Shown here in pieces: positions 24,592 through 35,159 of a DNA stretch of 64,000 bases. Location of the stretch: assembly GCF_000213175.1 (NCBI RefSeq), contig NW_009799100.1, positions 4,641,526 through 4,705,525 on the forward strand, written 5' to 3'. The notes beneath the pieces are model-generated. The model worked only from the letters and a program-made list of their open reading frames with translations. It made no database searches and was not told where the DNA came from. Source of the DNA: Neurospora tetrasperma FGSC 2508. Taxonomy: Eukaryota; Ascomycota; Sordariomycetes; Sordariales; Sordariaceae. Position 1 is the first letter of the stretch; each line of letters begins with the position of its first letter. Both the position numbers and the translations under genes were made by a program.

Positions 24592-26399
24592 GAAAAGAAA
24601 AGAAAAGCAAAAGCAAGCGTGCTACATCACGCACCTACATATACAACAGATGTATTCTAGGGCTGACCAACATTACCTGAATGGTAACAATCGCAAGCCC
24701 TCAAGTTCCCTAATCCATCTCTATGCAGCATCTGAAACGAAAGTCGCAAGAGTGCGCCGCCTTATGTCCGAGACACAGCGATGAGGCTCAATTCGACAAT
24801 TAACAGGTGGAATTAAACCCCCAAGAAGAAAAGCCACAGTTACACACACACACACACACACACACAAGGCATGCATGCATGCATGCATACAAGACATTCG
24901 ATGGATTTTTTATACAAAAAATCTGGAAACGTCGCTAAAGGAGGAAAGTGTCTACCTACTGCTTGCTTGCTTCCATGTGTCTTTGTACTCTTCTTGTGTT
25001 CTGTTACACAACAAAGAGTAAAACTCGGAGTTTGTCCTTTGTTTGTAAGAGATCATTACCAAGTGTTAGTGCATGAATTGTTATAGGGAGTCTATAAACC
25101 AAATAAGTAATGATAATAAGTCGTAACGAGACTTTGTTACACGGAGTCTGATTCAGGGACTTTGCAACTTACAAGTGTATAAGTGCAGTTCAAAATGTCA
25201 TAGTGTACGGTCGACCGGTGGTTGAACATAATATCCCTTTTGGGAAGTCCGGTGGAGCACTCGAGTCTTCTAAGAGCACATAGGCACCATTGGTTGTATC
25301 GACTATTCATTCCTTAATCATTCCTATCTTTGCGCTACCTTTTCACATTCCTCCCCTTTTTTGAGCCCGTACCAGGGTTTTATTCCCTTTAAGACCACAC
25401 TCTGGTCTTTTCCTTCTATAACAGACGCTAGAAAACCATTTTGATCATCCCACCAAATGAGAAATAAACAGAAAGAGAGACGCGTACCCATAACCTCCTT
25501 AGAAACCCCGTCCTTTGTCCCGTCTAACCAGGTATATCCATCAAAGCCGTGAAACTCCATCTAGCCAGTGAATGTTGTTTGTCTTTTTTGAGCGCGCGTG
25601 CCACAACGTGTAACCATGATCCATCGCAAAAGGTCGAGGGAAAACAAGCCAAAGGGGAAAAAAGGGGGACGACCAGTATTCACCCGGGGATCCGGCCGGT
25701 AACTAGGCAAGGTTCGTTTTGGAAGTGTTGATAGCCTGTTCTTCCCCCACAAGAAGCATGACTGAGTGACTGACAGCGGGCGGCGCAGGATCCAACACAG
25801 CGGAATCTGGGGTCCGCCATTTCCGCTAGTTGGATAAGAGTAATTCCGGAGATAGCACACTCTTCTCAAGCACGCACCCGCCGCCCCTAGGAGCGGCCGT
25901 AATGCCATACCTGTAAGTAAAGTGCATGTGTGTGTGTTCACCGTCTGTTGTCAGTGTGAATAAGGGGGAAGTATGGAATATCGCAAAATGAACCACGAGG
26001 ATGCCCGAGAATAATGGTGTGACGACGGCCGTTAGGCTTTCGACTGGTATTGTCCGCCGGTGTCCGATCGAAGATTGCCAAGAAAAAACCAAAAAAACAA
26101 AATCATCGCGCATCGTCTTGGGGTTCGTTCTTAGCCGTGGGCAGCGTTTGTCCCGTTGCCTGGAGACACTGATCGGGCAGAAGTGCCAACAACCTGCCGT
26201 AAAAACGATTAGCCTCCAAACGGAAACCATCATTGGCAGAAACGCTTTTCACTTTATGCAACTTACCGATACTTGCAACAGACCAACCAGCCACAGCCCC
26301 AGAATAATCCCCAAAGCACACCTATCAGAACCATTTTCCAAGGGACATGGCAAAACCCTCAGTGGCCGAGATCTGTGCCGGCCAGGTACAGAAGCGGGC
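24592..26399. other. Intergenic region right of the gap
   Basis: No supported gene. A CA microsatellite (24842-24866) is followed directly by a GCAT tandem run (24869-24890). A 78-codon minus-strand frame at 25324-25560 begins with ATG and is not low-complexity, but nothing in it is recognisable and it is not called. Confidence 0.5.
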
Positions 26400-26567
26400 C
26401 TAAGCAGACCCTGGGATGCAGGGACGGCACGTTCTCATCTTGCAGTACCGGCACTCATAGATGAAGTAATGGGGCCCTGACTGGCATAGCTGACATGTCC
26501 ATTGGATCAAGCTACTCTCTGACTTGATCAGGACGAAGTGGTGCGCGCAGCCGTTGGAAAGTGCCAT
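26400..26567 (-). CDS. Small cysteine-rich protein, putative zinc-binding (uncharacterised fungal family)
   Basis: An ATG at 26567 opens a 55-residue frame. His residues stand near the N-terminus (GCAHHFVLI), followed by ordered cysteine pairs: WTCQLC, then after the SGPHYFIYE spacer CRYC, then TCRPC near the end. The CxxC pairs suggest a small zinc ribbon or knuckle. The layout resembles short, functionally unknown proteins I recall from Sordariomycetes, in which the W-T-C-x2-C...SGPH...E-C-x2-C-K...CRPC pattern is conserved. There is no signal peptide or membrane segment. It stands alone in a gene-poor stretch with no neighbour to suggest a role. It could also be the last exon of a larger gene, because the frame remains open a short way upstream without another ATG. 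Confidence 0.6.
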   Translation of the reverse strand: MALSNGCAHHFVLIKSESSLIQWTCQLCQSGPHYFIYECRYCKMRTCRPCIPGSA

Positions 26568-28837
26568 TATGATAGTTCGACGGTGCTGTTTGGTCACCCG
26601 AAGAAGGCCAGACTAACTTAAAGCCACCTGGTTGGTTGCCGAAATGGATATTCGAAAATTCAATACCCGTATAAATCTGTCAGTGCCGGTAACGTTGGGC
26701 CTCGGCGTTAATTGAGGACTCTTGTCTGAAAAGTGATGCACTCTGATAGGACGTTAGAACCAGAGGGAAAGCCAGGAAAAGCCAGTTTGGGTGATAGGAT
26801 CATTGGGATTGCCCCATCACGGAATTCTTAAGATCTCTCTTACCGATTTATGTAGCACAGCGACCTATAGTTGTCTTTCTGGACAATAAAGAAAATAAGT
26901 GTACGCGGGTGAGTTCGAGTGAAGTCGAGATGAGATGTGGAAAGTTTTTGGAAGGCTGAGTAGTCAATGCTGATTTCTGGACTTAGGAGGAAGAATGGAA
27001 GGGAGGATCCAGGCTAGATATAGATTCACAACCGAAGCAGGTGAGGTTGGAGTTTATGGTAAGTTGGAGCCGCGGACGTTTGGTGAAGGGCAACGGCCGG
27101 TGTTTGTAAAACGTGAAGCTCAAGTTTTTCGACGGGTATCGAACTGGAGTAAACGGAGATAGATGGGTCAGGCCTTTGTTCTTGTGTTTTTAGCCGTTTG
27201 AGAGTTCGAGCATGCTTCTATAAAAGCTGGTAGCTTGACACAGCGACCCGTCAAATCCAAGGTGGGAAAAGTTGGGACGACCCAGCGGCATGACGAAGCG
27301 TGGTTTCCGAATCCGAAAGGAAGGGGTCCTTGGTCCGTCACCGTTCCATAGACATTACACGGGCCCGGAAAATGGGGATGGGGGAGATAGAGTAGCCGGC
27401 CTCGAAATCATTGACCTCAGAGTAGCTAGGTCTGAGTAGCAGGGCGAAGTAGATGATGGCCATGTCCCTGCCTGTTCCATCCCTGCAGAGAGGATCCCGT
27501 CATATTCTCTTTCCCCAGGCCTGGTACATATAACCTGACTGGAACCACAGTTGTTCGGGCCCTGGGCATCCAACGTCGAGCCGGAGACCGGGGCAGGCCA
27601 CATGGGGAGAAACAGCAGAGTGATAACATGGAAAGGGACTAGGTCAGTGAGCACCACCGGGCCCCACGAGTTTCCATTCAGTTTCCATGTAGCAGATTGT
27701 CTAGCTCCACTAGGTGCTGCCCTAGCGTACCACCCCTACACTATCTAGGGCGGAGGGTGCTTGTTAGAGGAGAGGTACGTAGAGGTGTATTGGCCCTGTC
27801 AAGTATCTCTGGTACCGGGTACATGCACTGTTTCCAGGTGGCTTGAAGGACTAGTTCTGTACACTAGAAGTTAGGGTACAACTGGATATGTAGGGCGCTG
27901 GAGGCATCTCGATTCAGTGTTGCATGTGGCATCTCTTGGCAGTTTCCATGTAGCATAGTATACCACCGTTACGGCACTTGTAAGTGGTGCAGGGCCATGG
28001 AGATGCATGCCCACAGCTCAGGCTCAGCTTATGGTAGTGGGTGGTGGGGTGTTGCAAATGTCTTTCCAGGCCTAGTTTCCCACAGCGTCACGGTGTCGCG
28101 TGTTTCTCGATAATCACATCCTTTTCCTGGTACCTGGTGTGATTGAGGACGACGACAACAACGAAACAGATCCATGACAGCCAAACAACCACCTCCCGCC
28201 GGTTTCGGCACCCAACTCGGCACTAGCCACAATTGAAATGACATCCATTGGATTGAAAAGGGTTGGCGACATATCAGCCAAGTCCGAGACAACAGGGCAT
28301 TCCCGACGGCAACAAGACCGCCAAAACACTTGAACCGGGCAGAACATCGCACTTGTTGTGTCTTTGTTGACGAGGGAACCCTGTCCTTATGTATGCCCTC
28401 TGTAGCCTTGCTGAATCGTGTCCCTTGGCAGAATCATGACCCCTTTTTGGGGTTACGATTGGGTAGCTTGGGGCTACTCGGAGCATCACGAACCGACTTA
28501 TCGAGGCGGATCAGTCGTCAACCTTGGATCCGGCCGTTTTCCTTGCGCCGTGGCCTTAAGGACAGGTCTAGGAACCTAAAAAGGGTGAAAGACTTGACAA
28601 CTAATCCCTCACCCAGACACTGATGCTTTCCCGAAGAGCCGGGAATGCGCAACAGCCCGAGGAAACGAGGGATTAGCAGCAATCCAGCAGCCAGCCAAAC
28701 GGTCAAAAAGAGGGAGTTCATTGGCTCATCCGGTCCTCACGCCGCAAACGAAGGGGATGTCTCGGATGGGAAAATCGACAACCAGCCTTGGGAAACACTC
28801 CGGCGGCAGTCTGACGCCACGGAATGCTGCACGACGT
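26568..28837. other. Intergenic region with no supported gene
   Basis: The stretch presumably includes the promoter of the small cysteine-rich gene at its left end. Its frames are short and overlap on both strands, and I recognise nothing in them. Confidence 0.45.
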
Positions 28838-29560
28838 CTATGGAGCGACGTTGTACGAAACAGGCCATTGAAAGTTCAAAGGATATCCCAGCTCCGTGCT
28901 CCAATGTCTCCGACCGGCCACTGGAGCAGACGACATCTGGATGAGGCAGTCGGCCGGCGGTGAGTTCGACCATGTTGCATCCCATATGGACAAGCTGGGA
29001 CGCCGTCTCCTTTGCTTTGACAGGTTCGACAGGGGGTCGGTGTGAAGGGGGTGACGAAGTAGACGGGAGTCCTCAGCAGCCGAGAAGCGTTCACAGCCTA
29101 CATCCAGCGGCACTCGATGGGTATCAGGATGGCCAAAAGACGGGGGTAAAGCGCAATATTCACTAGCTCCATGGCCCAGTGTCCACCAATCCCCCATCAT
29201 AGGGTCGGAGGATGGACTATGGGATGTGCCCAACTCGAGTCTAGTCATTGGTGGCCAATCGAATGGGACGGGGAAGGATGATGTGCCCAGGAACGTGAAA
29301 GAGTCACTCGATGATCTTCTCTTGTCTCCGCCACCCGGTCCGTAGAGGTCATCACGACCATAGAGGTCCTGAGAGATGGTCGACTGGCAATAGCGCTTGG
29401 GTTCATTCCGTTGAAGGCGGAATGTGGAGAGGCGCCGGGTGAAACGGCTATGAAGATATGGTGCTTGTGTGATGGCCCACGGTGGCTTGTTTTGGGTCTT
29501 GGAAATAATCCACAGCGGTGATGCCCAAACGAGATGCTTGGAGCCTGAGAAACCTTCCAT
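28838..29560 (-). CDS. Possible hypothetical protein (open frame only)
   Basis: An ATG-initiated frame of 240 codons is open on the minus strand, with a fair share of C-ending codons. That is longer than most chance frames in this region. The product is rich in Ser, Pro and Arg and has no recognisable domain, signal peptide or membrane segment. A shorter frame overlaps it on the opposite strand. It may be a lineage-specific gene, an exon of one, or a chance open frame. I lean slightly towards chance. Confidence 0.22.
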   Translation of the reverse strand: MEGFSGSKHLVWASPLWIISKTQNKPPWAITQAPYLHSRFTRRLSTFRLQRNEPKRYCQSTISQDLYGRDDLYGPGGGDKRRSSSDSFTFLGTSSFPVPFDWPPMTRLELGTSHSPSSDPMMGDWWTLGHGASEYCALPPSFGHPDTHRVPLDVGCERFSAAEDSRLLRHPLHTDPLSNLSKQRRRRPSLSIWDATWSNSPPADCLIQMSSAPVAGRRHWSTELGYPLNFQWPVSYNVAP

Positions 29561-32500
29561 TTTGTCAGGGTGATGAAATCATCCCATGGAAGGGAAGGGG
29601 GAGCTTTGAGCACCGACGTCTGCTACTTGGTTTGCTACCCTCGGGTGGCCGTTGATGATCTGCCTTAGATTCCATCTCACTGTCACTCCTTTCCACTTTT
29701 ATCTGGAACACCCCGCCTGAGCTCACCCATTATGGCAGGCAAGAACTGAAGATCGCTCTGTACTATCTTCCGTGCGAGTCGCAAGGGGACTACGTAAAGG
29801 GCAAGTGCGACCTGCTGCTCGGCCCTGTCTCCTCTACCTAGGTAGGTAGGTAGGTAGGTAGGTAATTCCGCTAAGATTGGGCACCTAAGCCTAGCGTAAG
29901 TAGAGGTACTTCTCGGAAAGGCACCATAACTCGGCGAGCTCCTTCCATGTCTTGTTCCTGTCTTTTGCATTTGCTCCTTCTGGATCCACAATTTTTGTGA
30001 ATTGCTGCTTTGAATTATGCACGTTTCTGTGCCTGGCTTCAATGGCGGACTTCGTCCCGACCCAATCGATGCTTCCCTGCAAGAGGAAATCACCTCGACC
30101 TAGTTACCTCTAGTGTACTCAGCTTCTTCATCTCCAGGACCTCTGCCGTCACGAGTTTCTTATCCCACCCAACCCCGATCAGAGCACATGTTGTCCCTGG
30201 CTGCCGGATCACCATCTCAACGGTCAAACCCCGACGTCTTCGCCTTCAGGGTCCGAATGCGAATACCCTTCAAACCCGGGATGGAACGTCACCAGTGTAA
30301 AGCCATCAGCAAAGGCCACAAAGCATCTTCAGATGTCAGCTTCGGGCCGACGCAACACCATTTGCGAAAATGAGACTCCTCCCAGAAGAGGACCCGGAGG
30401 AGGTTTACCGGGGCGACTGCTCATCTTACCTGAGGCATGTGGTGGGGCACCATCTCTAACCTGCGCCATCATCTCGAGCATGATGTAGATGTGTCCATGT
30501 CGCTGTTCTTGCCTGATATCATTCATCACGGTACACCACAGCACAGTCGGGTCAGCCCTTCCAGTGTTCCGCTGAACAGTGACACCTCAGATGGGCGTGG
30601 GAGATATGTACATGGTATGTATGCGTGGGTCGAATACTACAGTATGCTGCCAGCCTAGCAAGGGTACCTACGAGGGTAACCGTCGAGCTGGAGCCTCCCC
30701 CTGGTGCGGAATCTTCTGAAAAGCTTCTAGCGCCCTTCGCTAATACTTGTTAGGGTAGCCATGACGCTCCAAGGGGTTGATAGTGGAACAAGCCTCTGTT
30801 CCACGAAAGCTTCCACGCAGTAGCCCTCGCACAAGGGGCCCGAAGGTGCCTCCGGGGCTCCGTTAGCTATGTCGAACGCCTCACATCCTTCCAAGCCGAG
30901 GCATCGCAACCAATGCCATAGAGAGTCCGTCGAACCATTTCCAACCCATGGTGCCCGTACTTCGAGGGGCGTTGCACATCGAACGACCATTGCGATTCCG
31001 TTAGAGTGGCTGTGTTCGTCACTGTACACACAGTTCAGGAGTGATGCTGGAATTGGCGCTACCTCTGCACTGCAGCCACATGTTTCTCCTCGTTCGGCAC
31101 CATTACTCCTTTCGGCACTTCCCCAGCTTGACAGTCTATCAGATGCCTTTTGAGATCGCCTCAACGGCGTCGCACGTCCCTCCGAAAGAAATGAAGGCCC
31201 ACGGCATTATTACGGCGAGAGCGCCTGGTTTCCACCACTTGCGACAATAGCGGATCTGAGGGCGGATATACGAACACATCACCTCATTCCGAACACAGGC
31301 TCAGTCTTTCACTCTAGTACAGAATAAAATTCCGCTAAAAACGTCGGATGTGGCCGATACGGCAGTTTGCAGATGGACGTACCGTTTAGTCGATCATCGC
31401 CGGCCACCGGCAGCCTGGCAACCAGTACAAGCTTGACTTTCTGCCGCACTGCTGACCAGCCAATTGGCATGATTCCGGTCCGCTCTGCTGACTTTAAACT
31501 CATGCGCTTCGCCTAAAGCCGCCTACAGTAGGTATGATTCTTTGCGTCCTACCTAGCCTAGCGAGCAAAGCTACACTACCTACACAGCGACCGCCCAACT
31601 ACAAGACCGTGTGCACAAGGCTTTTGAATTGTAAACATGCCCATTTGGCCGCTGAGTACCACGATACATAGAGTGAGCGGCGGTGTGAATGGATAGGCTG
31701 GGCTAAAGCTATCAAACATCCACGCTAATCAATGTCTATAGCATGACTTACTGTGTAAAGCGGCCGAATCGTGGATGCTGGCTGTCTAGAATCAATCTTC
31801 CACCTGCCATCGTCATGGCCACTGTTCAAAATAAGGTCCTGATAACCGTGCCCAGTCCACCAAGATCTCTCGCATTTGACATATAACGGTACCTGATTAC
31901 ATGCAGATAGACCTACCATGCATCTACAGTGTACATGCAGGTCGCTTAAACCGGACCTTTCCCCTCAAATTGGTGCGTCTGAACTCTGCAATTCCATCAC
32001 GTCAGATACGACTACACGTTTGAGCTAGTATCATTGAGCCTTGAACTAACAGCTTTTGTCACTCTGTATGCAGCAGTGATTACAACTAGAGTGTGGTGCC
32101 GTTACCTAAAATCTTTGGTCTACTATTCAGCCAAAGTTCAACGTTCCCGGGAATCCGAACTTTCCAAACAATATGACATCAGGAGAGGAACTTGGCCAAA
32201 TCCATCATATCATATCGCAATATGTCAAGTCAGCTATGTAATGCCGCGGAGATCTGGTACGTCGTCCAAGATGGCCCTTAGCCTCATATGCTGGTACCCG
32301 ACGTCACGTCAAACCGTTGCACAGTGATGAACGCCATCCCGTTCGTAATGGCGGGGAGTTCTACCTACCTCACATACAAAAGGTATCTTGAAGCCTTCTA
32401 GTGAGTTCTCAACCACCCTTTTCGATACTCATCAACCAAGTCCAGGATGCTGAGCTCTCACCGCAAGTTAATTTCAGACAAGAGGTCCCGGTGTATGTCA

Positions 32501-33976
32501 AACAGGAAAAACGGCACTATTTCCCATGGTTCGAATGTTATCAAGAGACTTTATGCGTCCTTGCTTTGTGCAACATTTGAACCTCTTCAAAATATTTCAT
32601 GCTTGGTAGGCCAAAAGATGGAAGTTCGACTCATAAGCCTATGACCCGTCAGGATATGCCATCAAAGCAAGTGCTTCTGATTTGGGTGCTGCTCATGCTT
32701 CCTCCATCTAGAGTTCAATTATAACCTCCAAAGACGTAAAGTAGACTCGACAGTCCCCAACTAGTCCTAGTAGTATTGTACCACTATAGGTAGGCCTTCA
32801 TAAGTTTTCGACTTATGCTTCCTCCCTCTCTTCATTTCCCTTGCATCACTAGCCGTTCATCCGAGCCGTTGAAAAAGGATACTCCTCCTTCTTGGCGGTA
32901 AATCCGCTGCGCCCACCAGTATCACTCAACGTTGCGCCACAAGGTTCCTTTTCAGTTTTTTTGGGGGGTAAAGGGGGGGTGGTTTAGCTAGCCAAGAATC
33001 CACTTATCACCTTTTTGAAATTTACAATACCTTGAGTCCACCCTCCAGATGCAGTGAGACAGATGCTCAAACATCATCAGTATGTATATTCGTGCCCTAA
33101 ATAGGGTACCGGTACTCCGTTTGCTTTCTCCAAAGACACAGGTGGTACGGTACGTTGTAGAATGCGCAAGTGAAGGTGAAGCACAGCTATCAATCCATAC
33201 TGTTTAACGGTGACGAGATCGACCATCACAGCAACCGTTGCCCGCATGGCTCGCAGTGCACGGGAACGAACACACAGGAACTTCCAGATTTGTACACTAG
33301 GTACGCTCGGCGGGATCGAAGCATCATGCTTGCAAAAAGAAGTATGTACAAGCGTTTGCTTTTACCCGGTTGGTATTTTTATTTTCCCCCTCCTCAAAAC
33401 GCAGTGAGTGGTACACATGCGCAAGGATATATCCCAGAAGTTTATAGAGTTTGTCACATATTTCCAGTCAGCCAAGCGGTGAACAATGTCTGTGCTTGAT
33501 GTGCTTTTACTACACTACTACTTCTGACCTCTAGCCTGTTGAGTGCCTCTGTAATTAAAGGAAAGAGAGATAAAACGGTTTTGCAATATCAAAATACATG
33601 AGGTTGCTTGATGTAACTAATCACATTTGAGATCTCTACTTCTTCTTCAACAGTCAGAATACTACCACACCTTCCTGTCTGGCTGTACTACACTACACTA
33701 CACCACACCACCACCACCTTGGAAGAACGATGTTTGGCTCGTATAGAAGATACCTTTAGTCTACCTAACAAGAACATCATGTATTACAGTTCTTCTCTTG
33801 GCGCACAAACAAAAGCTCATCACATAGGTAGTCTCTCGGTCGAGATGCAAACCCTACTATCTACGATTCCATCTCAACCATTGGAGACATTTGTTTTTTA
33901 GTGATTGCCTTGTACTACAAGTATGATTACAGTGTAGGAACTAATCAGCTAGTTAGTAAGGATTCGTTGGTGGATT
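29561..33976. other. 4.4 kb intergenic region
   Basis: No frame is convincing. The stretch includes an AGGT microsatellite (29835-29864) and becomes more AT-rich and stop-dense towards the right. A 145-codon minus-strand frame near 30727-31164 starts only at a non-ATG codon and is not called. Confidence 0.45.
29835..29864. repeat. AGGT (TAGG) microsatellite
   Basis: About six tandem GTAG/AGGT units preceded by CTACCTAG, an expanded form of the TACCTAGGTA motif seen in many intergenic spots of this window. Confidence 0.9.
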
Positions 33977-34213
33977 GAAGAAGATAGAAATCAGGGAGAG
34001 ACTAAAGAGAAAGAGGGACAAGTAGATTAGAGGACAAAAAAAAGGGGAAATGACGAGAAAAAAAAAAGAGGAAAAAGAAGAAACAGAGCACAGAAAATAA
34101 CAAGGAAGAAAGAGCATAAGTTAAACGGAGGGAAAAGTTTAAGACAGGGAGAAAAGAGAGAGAAGGGAAGGGAGTAAGAAGAAGAGAGATAAAGAGAGTA
34201 AAAGGCAAAAAGA
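33977..34213 (+). repeat. Long purine-rich tract
   Basis: About 235 bp are composed almost entirely of A and G on the plus strand, without a fixed period. The strand asymmetry is far beyond the surroundings. Such tracts can form triplex DNA and sometimes mark pyrimidine-rich leaders or introns of transcripts on the other strand. No gene is evident next to it. Confidence 0.8.
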
Positions 34214-35159
34214 CCCTTTTGCGTTGTTGACGTCAGCTCAGCTCACTAAAGCCATGTCAATTGATACCGACTAGGAGGAGAACGACTCGCTATTTCGATT
34301 CAACAATACTACCTAGTAACATCTTATAACACTGTGGCAGGAAGCAGCAGGTACCTAAGGTAAATAGCGAGAGCAACGACTAAAGTTTACAAAAGTCTTA
34401 GTAACCCCAGAGACAAGAAGAATGAATAACAAAGGAGCAAGCAACACCAACCATGTCTGCTATTTACCTAGGTAATAATACTACTCGCGGAATAACATAA
34501 CATAACATAATATTAGAATTTCGCTCTTCCTCCATTTTTGACAATCACATTTCCCTCAGCGAGCAGCGCATTCCTCACCTCACCGAGCCACACCAACCCA
34601 AACAGCGATACCTCACCGAGCCACACTAACCTATGCACAGTGACACGTAAAGACTTCAGATGGCCGCTTAGTACTGTACTGATCCGGAAACCCAACCCGA
34701 TAATGTAACCATACTGACTTTTCGGAGATTATCAAATGTCATCATAACTTGCCCCTCTCCCTCCTTTCATATGTAGATGCACATAAGAGCGAGAGGGTTT
34801 CATTCACCACCACCACCGTCGTCTTTGTTTAGGTTACAATCAAACCCCCCGTCTTGTGCCGGGCTTGCATGTCACCATTGCTGAAGCAGCAGCAGCAAGA
34901 AGAAGTGCGTAGTCGGCCCGGTCCAGGGAGATCATAACAAATTAGCCAGGAAAGGTGGTGGGTGGAGGCTGAAACAACCCCAAAGCCCCGAAGCCGTGGC
35001 TTTGTAAGAGGGAGGGTGGGCAGGGTAGATGAAGCCGGGAAAAAGCAACCAAGGACAATAAATGCACGGACGGTATTTATACATGAATGGTGCAATATAA
35101 TGGGGAATCAAAGTGTGCACTCATAATCAAGCCTATCGGTAGGCTCCATTTTACTTTTC
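34214..35159. other. Intergenic region downstream of the Vip1-type gene
   Basis: Contains the likely 3' untranslated region of the Vip1-type gene at its right end, a short ATAACATAAC run near 34490-34510, and nothing else I can support. Confidence 0.5.

Noticed and set aside
23777-24680. Two long open frames spanning the first N gap
   Set aside because: They are open only because N bases are translated as unknown residues; the real flanks code for microsatellite runs.
25324-25560. 78-codon minus-strand frame with an ATG
   Set aside because: Not low-complexity, but nothing is recognisable and there is no neighbour or promoter support. A plausible splice donor inside it also weakens the simple reading.
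30727-31164. 145-codon minus-strand frame
   Set aside because: It opens only at a non-ATG codon and an equally open frame overlaps it on the other strand.
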